From positions 1 through 5,488 of the forward strand of contig JAMOVZ010000435.1 of assembly GCA_027061865.1 (NCBI GenBank): a DNA stretch of 5,488 nt, in the 5' to 3' direction. The translations under genes were made by a program, and so were the position numbers. Source of the DNA: Desulfobacterales bacterium (lineage in GTDB: Bacteria; Desulfobacterota; DSM-4660; Desulfatiglandales; Desulfatiglandaceae). Positions 1-4,866 of this stretch are shown here, piece by piece; position 1 is the first letter of the stretch; each line of letters opens with the position of its first letter. The notes beneath the pieces are model-generated. The model had not been told where the DNA came from. It worked only from the letters and a program-made list of their open reading frames with translations, and ran no database searches.

Positions 1-384
1 ACGAAAACGGGCCTTCTCGTCCTCTGAAAGCCCCAGCCAATAGCGGCGTGCCTCTTCCAAGAGATGGAAGGTCCCCACTACATTGGTCTGGATGAAGTCC
101 TCGGGGCCGTCAATGGAGCGGTCAACATGGCTTTCAGCAGCAAAGTTGACTACTGCTTGAGGCCTATACCGGCCGAGAAGGTCCCTCACTAGGCCCCTAT
201 CGCCTATGTCGCCCTTGACAAAGATATGGTCGGCATCCCCTTTGAGGGGGTCAAGGTTCATCGGGTTGCCGGCATAGGTGAGCAGATCCAAGTTGACCAC
301 CCTGTAAATTCCAAGACGCCTGAGGCTGAGGACGAAATTGGAGCCTATGAACCCGGCTCCACCAGTTACCAGGCAAGTATCCAT
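1..384 (-). CDS. rfbB: dTDP-glucose 4,6-dehydratase, N-terminal part (cut by left edge)
   Basis: This enzyme converts dTDP-glucose to dTDP-4-keto-6-deoxyglucose in the cytoplasm, the second step of dTDP-L-rhamnose and related deoxysugar synthesis for surface polysaccharides. It belongs to the extended short-chain dehydrogenase family. The 128 visible residues begin MDTCLVTGGAGFIGSN, with the Rossmann NAD-binding GGAGFIG loop at residues 8-14. DLLTYAGN follows at 33-40 and the family signature AAESHVDRSI at 82-91. The catalytic Thr and Asp-Glu and the YxxxK pair lie beyond the left edge and cannot be checked. The ATG at 384 has a GAGG ribosome binding site 6 bases upstream, and homologues start a few residues before the glycine loop, so the start is well supported. 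It follows the thioesterase on the same strand after 82 bp, so co-transcription is possible. Other extended-SDR sugar epimerases are a less likely reading, given the HVDRS and LTYAGN motifs. Confidence 0.93.
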   Translation of the reverse strand, partial: MDTCLVTGGAGFIGSNFVLSLRRLGIYRVVNLDLLTYAGNPMNLDPLKGDADHIFVKGDIGDRGLVRDLLGRYRPQAVVNFAAESHVDRSIDGPEDFIQTNVVGTFHLLEEARRYWLGLSEDEKARFR

Positions 385-425
385 GACAGTCCTCGATATA
401 AAGGTTCATGAGTTGTTCTGAGTGT

Positions 426-437
426 TTTTTGCAAAAA
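426..437. repeat. 12-bp perfect palindrome upstream of rfbB
   Basis: Five T, GC, five A form a perfect 12-bp palindrome in the 82-bp gap between the thioesterase stop and the rfbB start. It is too AT-rich to be a stable RNA hairpin and has no adjacent terminator-like stem. It could be a protein-binding site or chance in AT-rich DNA. I see no convincing terminator or sigma70 promoter elsewhere in the gap. Confidence 0.3.
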
Positions 438-466
438 CCATTCCGGCTTATTCTGCTGAGACGTGC

Positions 467-886
467 TTAACCTGCACTTGGATGGAGCACCTCTTTCAAT
501 GCCCCTGGAATCCTGGCAGGTTTCTGTTTCGAGTCCAGGCAGGCATGGACCGTGTAGCCGCTCACCAGCAGGTTTCCCCCCTGGTCATAGACCTCATAGT
601 CAAAGCGAAGCCTGACCTTCTTGAGCCCGCCCACGCGCGCCCGGATGCTAATGAGGGCATCATAGCCCACATTGCCTTGGTATTTTAGAGATGCCTCTGT
701 GACTACAAGCTGATAGCCTTCTGCCTCCAGCCGTGAGTAAGGATATCCAAGGGCGCGCATCAGCTCAGCCCTTCCCACCTCGAAGAAGGTGAGATAATTG
801 CCATAGTAAACCACCCCCATCCGGTCCGTATCTTTATAACGCACCCGCACGGAGGTTTCATGCCAACCATCACTAATGGTTCCCAT
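467..886 (-). CDS. acyl-CoA thioesterase, YbgC/FadM-type hot-dog fold
   Basis: This is a predicted cytoplasmic thioesterase that hydrolyses acyl-CoA-type thioesters; its substrate cannot be read from sequence. It has 139 residues, typical of the 4-hydroxybenzoyl-CoA thioesterase/YbgC family. The active-site segment is at residues 14-36: VRVRYKDTDRMGVVYYGNY followed by LTFF. D21, the second Asp of DTD, aligns with the catalytic Asp of YbgC. FEVGRAELMR at 35-44 matches the start of the long hot-dog helix, and the alternating hydrophobic strands of the sheet follow. I chose the ATG at 886 because AGAGGA lies 10 bases upstream. The frame can also open at a GTG at 943, but the best promoter predicts transcription starting near 940, which would leave that GTG untranscribed. 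YbgC homologues are often near tol-pal genes; none is visible here. It is transcribed toward rfbB and divergently from the TatD gene. Confidence 0.92.
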   Translation of the reverse strand: MGTISDGWHETSVRVRYKDTDRMGVVYYGNYLTFFEVGRAELMRALGYPYSRLEAEGYQLVVTEASLKYQGNVGYDALISIRARVGGLKKVRLRFDYEVYDQGGNLLVSGYTVHACLDSKQKPARIPGALKEVLHPSAG

Positions 887-946
887 ATGTTTGCTATCCT
901 CTCTTAGTAAGTGAATGCCCTTGCTGGTATGGGCGCTGTTCACCGC

Positions 947-974
947 ATTCTATCCACTCTCAGATTACGGTCAA
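947..974 (-). promoter_or_regulatory. predicted sigma70-type promoter for the thioesterase gene
   Basis: On the minus strand, TTGACC (974-969, 5 of 6 to consensus) is separated by 16 bp from TAGAAT (952-947, 5 of 6). The predicted start of transcription is near 940. This gives a leader of about 54 nt before the ATG at 886 and argues against translation from the GTG at 943. Confidence 0.55.
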
Positions 975-989
975 GACTTCTATCGTCTT
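973..989. repeat. inverted repeat between divergent -35 boxes
   Basis: AAGAC (973-977) and GTCTT (985-989) form an inverted repeat with a 7-bp spacer. Each arm overlaps a predicted -35 box of the two divergent promoters. One mismatch further out the symmetry resumes, giving 6 of 7 pairs. The position suits an operator controlling both genes, but the arms are short and chance is possible. Confidence 0.3.
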
Positions 990-1016
990 TACTTCCCTGA
1001 CCGCCTCCTTTAAGAT
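988..1016 (+). promoter_or_regulatory. predicted promoter for the TatD-family gene
   Basis: TTTACT (988-993, 4 of 6) and TAAGAT (1011-1016, 4 of 6) are separated by 17 bp. Transcription would begin near 1023, giving a leader of roughly 40 nt before the ATG at 1065. The -10 box lies inside a near-palindrome at 1008-1024. It is weaker than the opposing promoter. Confidence 0.35.
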
Positions 1017-1024
1017 ATCTAAAG
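1008..1024. repeat. near-palindrome over the TatD -10 box
   Basis: CTTTAAGATATCTAAAG has the perfect centre AGATATCT flanked by CTTT and AAAG, with one unpaired A. It covers the predicted -10 box. The heptamer TTAAGAT at 1010-1016 recurs at 1032-1038, 22 bp further on, or about two helical turns. The spacing suits a repressor site, but the AT-rich content keeps confidence low. Confidence 0.3.
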
Positions 1025-1064
1025 CCATGTCTTAAGATTTAGCTCTCCAGCCAGTGAGGTGCCA

Positions 1065-1835
1065 ATGAAGAGCCTAAGGATAATCGATACGCACAGCCAC
1101 TTGTGCGACGAGTCTTTTGGGAAAGACTTGGCCCAGGTGCTTGCCCGAGCAAAAAAGGCTGGAGTAGAACGCATCATTTCCGTTTCAGAAACTTTGAAGG
1201 ACGCTCAGAAAACAATCCATCTATCCGGGCGGTTTCCACAAGTCCTGCCTGCCATAGGTCTATATCCTACAGTGCTTGATATGGAAATAGCCGAAAGGAT
1301 GCTGGAGCTCATACGAGGTAACTGCAAAAAGATCGTGGGGATCGGAGAGGTGGGGCTTGACTACTGGAAAGTGAAGGACGAGCGGATGCGGGAAGTCCAA
1401 AGGGAGATATTTTTGCGGTTTATTGAACTGTCCAGGGAATTAGATTTACCCCTGAATGTGCACTCAAGATCAGCGGGAAGACATGCCATAGCCATGCTTC
1501 TTGAGGCCGGGGCGGGCAGGGTGCAAATGCACGCCTTCGACGGAAAGGCCCAGACGGCCATGGAAGGGGTGGAGGCAGGCTACTGTTTTTCCATTCCACC
1601 CTCTGTGATCCGATCCAGACAAAAACAAAAACTGGTAAAACGCCTGCCCCTGGCTCACCTGCTGTTAGAGACTGACAGCCCTGTTCTCGGCCCAGACCCA
1701 GAACAGCGCAATGAGCCTGCAAATGCCCAGGTGGTGGTACGGGCCATAGCTGAAATAAAGGGGATAAGCGAGGAAGAAGTGGCAGAGGTTACATATGCCA
1801 ACACCGTGTCCCTGTATGGCCTAGGAAACCCTTAG
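1065..1835 (+). CDS. TatD-family metal-dependent hydrolase (predicted DNase)
   Basis: This is a predicted cytoplasmic metal-dependent hydrolase of the amidohydrolase-superfamily TIM barrel. Characterised TatD relatives are 3'-5' nucleases for DNA or RNA, acting in oxidative-damage repair or nucleic-acid degradation. The protein has 256 residues, normal for the family. All expected metal ligands are visible in order: H10 and H12 (DTHSH, residues 8-12), E95 (GEVGLDY), H133 (LNVHSRSAG), H156 (MHAFDG) and D204 (LETDSPVL). The RNEP motif at 216-219 is also typical. MHAFDG replaces the more usual HCFSG-type sequence, and the loop before RNEP is short, suggesting a divergent subgroup. ATG at 1065 is preferred because GAGGTG (1056-1061) is a good ribosome binding site; a GTG at 1059 in the same frame lies inside that site. 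The gene is divergent from the thioesterase gene and convergent with the Nudix gene. It may have a function other than a nuclease. Confidence 0.93.
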   Translation: MKSLRIIDTHSHLCDESFGKDLAQVLARAKKAGVERIISVSETLKDAQKTIHLSGRFPQVLPAIGLYPTVLDMEIAERMLELIRGNCKKIVGIGEVGLDYWKVKDERMREVQREIFLRFIELSRELDLPLNVHSRSAGRHAIAMLLEAGAGRVQMHAFDGKAQTAMEGVEAGYCFSIPPSVIRSRQKQKLVKRLPLAHLLLETDSPVLGPDPEQRNEPANAQVVVRAIAEIKGISEEEVAEVTYANTVSLYGLGNP

Positions 1836-1868
1836 CTCCCCCCTCCCCTCTTTCTGCCCTTTTTACCC
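1836..1868 (+). terminator. possible Rho-dependent termination region after the TatD gene
   Basis: Directly after the TatD stop codon comes a C-rich, almost G-free tract with a single G in 33 bases, as expected of a Rho-loading site. A second C-rich tract, including eight consecutive C, lies at 1908-1925. No canonical hairpin plus T-tract is present. A weak CCGGG/CCTGG stem at 1887-1900 is followed by only four T. On the opposite strand the same tract is G-rich. Composition is the only support for this call. Confidence 0.25.
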
Positions 1869-1879
1869 ATTTTGGGTAA
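1863..1879. repeat. perfect 7-bp hairpin in the convergent gap, related to the 4581 element
   Basis: TTACCCA, TTT, TGGGTAA form a perfect 7-bp inverted repeat. It lies between the convergent TatD and Nudix genes but lacks a T-tract on either strand, so it is not a standard intrinsic terminator. The sequence through 1883 (CATTTTGGGTAA then TCAG) closely resembles 4603-4621 inside the 148-bp element upstream of the helicase gene. It may be a shared protein-binding motif or an element remnant. Confidence 0.5.
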
Positions 1880-2000
1880 TCAGCTGCCGGGTTTCCCTGG
1901 AGTGCTTTTCCCACCCCCCCCATCTCTTCCGTGATGTTAACCCGTTATATGCTTAGCTGCACAAAACAGTTCAAATGCCATCATATGGGTAGGTAATCAA

Positions 2001-2546
2001 CTATGCCAAGAATTCCATGAAGAGGCGGTAAAATGCCACGATGACCAGGGAGTGAGTGATCTCTCCTTCTTTGATCAGGCGCGGAATCTCCTTCAATGGA
2101 TAGACCAGCACCTCTATGTCTTCTGCTCCATCCTGGGCTTGGGAGCCCACCTTGTAAGCGCCCTGGGCCAGGTAGGTATAGCATTTGTTGTTTTGGATAG
2201 CCGGGTTGGGGTGCACGAATCCCAGAGACACCATTGTCTTTGCACTATAGCCGGTCTCTTCCCTGAGTTCGCGCCAGGCGGCCTGCTCCGGGGTGTCATC
2301 TTCCTCCACCAGCCCTCCTGGAATTTCGAGGGTGAAATCCCGAATCCCGTGGCGGTATTGCCTCACCATAATCACATGATCGTCAGGGGTCAGCGGAATC
2401 ACATTCACCCATGGGGCAGACTCCAGCACATAGAACTCATATTCTATGCCATTTCTTGGCGATATGGCCCGATCCGTCCTGATGCTGAACACCCGGTAGG
2501 AGTTGTCTCTGCTGCTGGTAATGAGCTTCCACGGTTTTTTGGGCAT
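2001..2546 (-). CDS. Nudix hydrolase, ADP-ribose pyrophosphatase-like
   Basis: This is a predicted cytoplasmic Nudix pyrophosphohydrolase. Its architecture most resembles ADP-ribose pyrophosphatases (NudF type), which cleave ADP-ribose to AMP and ribose 5-phosphate. The protein has 181 residues, usual for the group. VRQYRHG (61-67) and LEIPGG (73-78) lead into the Nudix box, G78 to Y100. REL-REETGY at 92-100 supplies the metal-binding glutamates E93, E96 and E97. The earlier Glu of the box consensus is Asp (D84), a conservative change I recall as common in this subgroup. NPAIQNNKCYTYLA at 114-127 fits the ADP-ribose-type C-terminal half. The ATG at 2546 has a strong AAGGAG site about 10 bases upstream, inside the 41-bp gap after the helicase gene, so the two are probably one operon. 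Substrate choice within Nudix families is hard to predict; other nucleoside-diphosphate sugars are possible. Confidence 0.92.
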   Translation of the reverse strand: MPKKPWKLITSSRDNSYRVFSIRTDRAISPRNGIEYEFYVLESAPWVNVIPLTPDDHVIMVRQYRHGIRDFTLEIPGGLVEEDDTPEQAAWRELREETGYSAKTMVSLGFVHPNPAIQNNKCYTYLAQGAYKVGSQAQDGAEDIEVLVYPLKEIPRLIKEGEITHSLVIVAFYRLFMEFLA

Positions 2547-2587
2547 CAGTTTTTATCTCCTTCCTAAGCGCCTGTTGCCAAAGACAT

Positions 2588-4534
2588 TCATGAAGATTTG
2601 AAAAACCCCCTCACATCGTCGAGATTATGGGTCATTGGAATGGGTGGGAGACTGTCCAAAAACAGCCTTCCATACCTGCTCCCCACAAGCCTCTTGTCCA
2701 ACACGGCCATCACACCTCTGTCACTCCTCTTTCTGATAAGCCTCCCCAGGCCTTGGCGGAGTGCAATTATTGCAGAGGGCACCTGATATTCCATGAAGGG
2801 GTTGCCGCCCCGCGTCCTGATTGACTCGATCCTGGCCGCAACCAGCGGATCCCCGGGAGAGGCGAATGGCAATTTGTCGATGATCAAACAACTCAATGCC
2901 TCACCCGGCACATCCACGCCTTGCCAAAAAGAGCCCGTAGCCAGGAGCACCGAGTGGACATCTTCCACAAACCATCGGAGCACGGTGGATCGAGGCGCCT
3001 GGCCTTGCCTGAAGGCCTTGAAGGGGATCCCGTCCTTAACCAGGTCATAAACCTTATCCAGATTATTGTGACTGGTAAAAAGAACCAGGGCCCGGCCTGA
3101 GGAGGCGAGGAGCAGTTCCTTTATCCTAACGGCGGCAGAGGCGGCAAAATGGGGCTCGCCCGGCAGTGGCAAGTCCTTTGGCACATAGAGCAGGGTTTGT
3201 TCTTTGAAATCAAAATGTGACGGATAGAGGCCTTTAAGGCAATGCTCATCTAGCCCCAGCCGCTTTTGAATGTAAGTGAAATTCCCGTTTGTGGAAATAG
3301 TGGCAGAAGTGAAGGCCACGCATTTTACCCTTGAATACAGGGCCTCTTTCAATGACTCCCCGATTTCTAAAGGTGAGACATGGATCGTCACACTCCTTTT
3401 CTTTTTCTCATACCAATTAAGCCACTCTGAACGGGCCTTCGTAACTTCTTGGGTAATACTGTGAAGCTCCGCGGCCCGAGCTTTGAGGCCGGGCATTGCA
3501 GGGCTTATGTCTGTAGCCTCATCCAGCGACTTCTCGGCCTTGGCGAGCGCCTTCAGGATCTGGTGAGCCGCGGTTCGCCTGAATTGCTCAAGCATTTTTT
3601 GATCAAGGCGGCCCTTTTCATCCATCGCCTCAAACCATTCCCTGAACCCCTGGGCTGCCACCCTAAGCCCTGCCGACACCTTTTTAAGCTCTCTTTCCTC
3701 CCCCCGGGAGATCAACTCTGGGACAAGCGCCTTTTCCAGATCAGATGCCAGCTCTTCCAGCTGGCGGCTGCCAATGCTATGGCCGAAGTAGGTGAGCGCT
3801 ATCTCCTCCACCTCATGGGCCTCGTCAAAAACAGCCGCCTGGACCCTGGGGAGAACCTCGCCAAAGCCGGTCTGCCTGACTTTCAAGTCAGCAAAAAACA
3901 GATGGTGATTCACGATCACAAGGTTAGCCCTCTCCGCCTCTGCCCTGAGCCTGGTGAGGAAACAATCTTCATAGTAGGGACAAAGCCCGCCAAGACACTG
4001 TTCAGAACTGGATGAGAGCAAATCCCTAAGCGGGCTTTCCTCCTCCAACCACTGAAGCTCAGAGAGGTCGCCAAACCTGGTGGTAGTCAGCCAGCGCTCA
4101 AGGTCGTCTGCCTCTTGTTTATGAAACTGCAATGACGCCTGATCATAACTTTGATGATATTTGTAAAGACAAAGGTAGTTACTCCTTCCCTTCATCATAA
4201 GGACATTGGGCCCTCCCATTGAATTCTTGGTTCCAAGAAGCGGATGATCTGCTAGAAGCGGGATATCCTTGAAGTAAATTTGCTCCTGCAGATTTCTGGT
4301 AGCGGTTGAAACGATGGCCTTTTTCCCACTCAAAATCAAGGGGATCAGGTAGCCAAGGGTCTTGCCTGTGCCTGTGCCTGCCTCTATAAGTACGGGGCGC
4401 TCTTCTTCCAACGCCCGGGCAATGAGAAGGGCCATCTCAAGCTGGGAAGGCCTGAATTCGAAGTTTGGCAGAACTTTGGAAAGCCAACCCTTGCGGCCAA
4501 GAATCCCCTCGATTTCTTTATAAATATCAGGCAT
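2588..4534 (-). CDS. dinG: DinG/YoaA-family iron-sulfur ATP-dependent DNA helicase
   Basis: This is a superfamily 2 (XPD-like) 5'-3' DNA helicase; relatives unwind forks, D-loops, R-loops and damaged DNA. From the ATG at 4534 it has 648 residues, closer to E. coli YoaA than to the longer DinG. It lacks the N-terminal exonuclease domain of Firmicute DinG. In order it shows a Q-motif-like FRPSQ (27-31), Walker A EAGTGTGKT (51-59), STATRNLQEQ (76-85), four iron-sulfur cysteines C122, C180, C185 and C191, VNHHLF (208-213), and the Walker B DEAH (237-240). A probable arch region covers about 255-400. Then come TSATIS (409-414), the motif V region WQGVDVPG (537-544), LPFASPGDP (555-563) and motif VI QGLGRLIR (594-601). 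All key residues are intact. The frame extends 14 codons upstream to a TTG at 4576; the ATG was preferred because homologues need no longer N-terminus, though it has no clear ribosome binding site. The gene is divergent from recC, which suits a repair role. Confidence 0.94.
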   Translation of the reverse strand: MPDIYKEIEGILGRKGWLSKVLPNFEFRPSQLEMALLIARALEEERPVLIEAGTGTGKTLGYLIPLILSGKKAIVSTATRNLQEQIYFKDIPLLADHPLLGTKNSMGGPNVLMMKGRSNYLCLYKYHQSYDQASLQFHKQEADDLERWLTTTRFGDLSELQWLEEESPLRDLLSSSSEQCLGGLCPYYEDCFLTRLRAEAERANLVIVNHHLFFADLKVRQTGFGEVLPRVQAAVFDEAHEVEEIALTYFGHSIGSRQLEELASDLEKALVPELISRGEERELKKVSAGLRVAAQGFREWFEAMDEKGRLDQKMLEQFRRTAAHQILKALAKAEKSLDEATDISPAMPGLKARAAELHSITQEVTKARSEWLNWYEKKKRSVTIHVSPLEIGESLKEALYSRVKCVAFTSATISTNGNFTYIQKRLGLDEHCLKGLYPSHFDFKEQTLLYVPKDLPLPGEPHFAASAAVRIKELLLASSGRALVLFTSHNNLDKVYDLVKDGIPFKAFRQGQAPRSTVLRWFVEDVHSVLLATGSFWQGVDVPGEALSCLIIDKLPFASPGDPLVAARIESIRTRGGNPFMEYQVPSAIIALRQGLGRLIRKRSDRGVMAVLDKRLVGSRYGRLFLDSLPPIPMTHNLDDVRGFFKSS

Positions 4535-4580
4535 GGTCACAATATATGGCGGGCTTATGCATTCAGTCAACTCCAAGGGA

Positions 4581-4728
4581 AATTACCCATTTCCAGTAAA
4601 ACCATTTTTGGGTAACATCAGAGGAATTTTCCAATTTCCTACTTTTTGCATTTCTTATGTTTTATCTTAAAATTTAGACAGTTATCTATTTTATTACCTG
4701 TTTTTGGTTTGACTGGAAATGGGTAATT
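4581..4728. mobile_element. 148-bp MITE-like element with 24-bp terminal inverted repeats
   Basis: The left arm at 4581-4604 begins AATTACCCATTTCCAGT. The right arm at 4705-4728, read on the minus strand, begins the same way. The arms match at 23 of 24 positions (A against C at position 18) and similarity continues weakly inward through GGTAA. The interior is very AT-rich, roughly a quarter G+C by hand count, and has no coding capacity. A second TGGGTAA at 4609-4615 pairs with the left-arm TTACCCA. Size, termini and the intergenic position fit a miniature inverted-repeat element mobilised by an unknown transposase in trans. No clear target duplication is visible. A large regulatory palindrome between dinG and recC is the alternative reading. 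Confidence 0.55.
4645..4673 (+). promoter_or_regulatory. possible sigma70-type promoter for recC inside the repeat element
   Basis: TTTGCA (4645-4650, 4 of 6) and TAAAAT (4668-4673, 5 of 6) are separated by exactly 17 bp. Transcription would start near 4680 and give a leader of about 187 nt before recC. That leader would include the right arm of the element and the G-rich motif. The AT-rich surroundings make a chance match fairly likely. Confidence 0.35.
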
Positions 4729-4779
4729 AACAGGGGAGAGTTCCTGGGCTTCAGTCTATGGAGGGAGAGATGGCGAAGC

Positions 4780-4805
4780 GGGACGGGGGAATGGACGGGG
4801 AAGGG
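4780..4805 (+). other. guanine-quadruplex-type motif in the recC leader
   Basis: Four G-runs are arranged G3-N2-G5-N7-G4-N2-G3, which satisfies the usual quadruplex pattern. A further G4 run follows at 4817-4820. It lies 61 bp before the recC start codon on the coding strand, so it could form in the non-template DNA and in the mRNA leader. Pattern matching is the only evidence. Confidence 0.5.
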
Positions 4806-4866
4806 TGTTGATAAGAGGGGAATCATAAAATATGATGCTTATGTCTATCTGAAAAAAGGGGCTCCA

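Noticed and set aside
422..688. Plus-strand frame of 88 codons opposite the thioesterase gene
   Set aside because: It overlaps a gene with clear family motifs on the other strand, has no ribosome binding site and encodes nothing recognisable. The other long antisense frames over the TatD, Nudix, helicase and recC genes were rejected for the same reasons.
1887..1900. CCGGG/CCTGG stem as an intrinsic terminator for the TatD gene
   Set aside because: Five base pairs including a G-U pair, and only four T several bases downstream; too weak to call.
2078..2110. Loss of a catalytic residue in the Nudix box (D84 for Glu)
   Set aside because: The change is conservative, the three REL-REE glutamates are intact, and I recall Asp at this position in ADP-ribose-pyrophosphatase-like relatives. 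It is not evidence of an inactive enzyme.
2052..2567. 171-codon plus-strand frame opposite the Nudix gene
   Set aside because: The minus-strand frame carries a complete Nudix box and a strong ribosome binding site. The plus-strand frame shows no domain and is a shadow.
4359..4382. Short tandem GTGCCT-like repeat within the helicase gene
   Set aside because: It is the coding sequence of the alternating Gly-Thr residues of the Walker A motif, with repeated codon use, not an independent repeat.
4581..4728. Complete insertion sequence or transposon
   Set aside because: The 148 bp between the inverted repeats cannot encode a transposase, and no transposase gene is present anywhere in the window.
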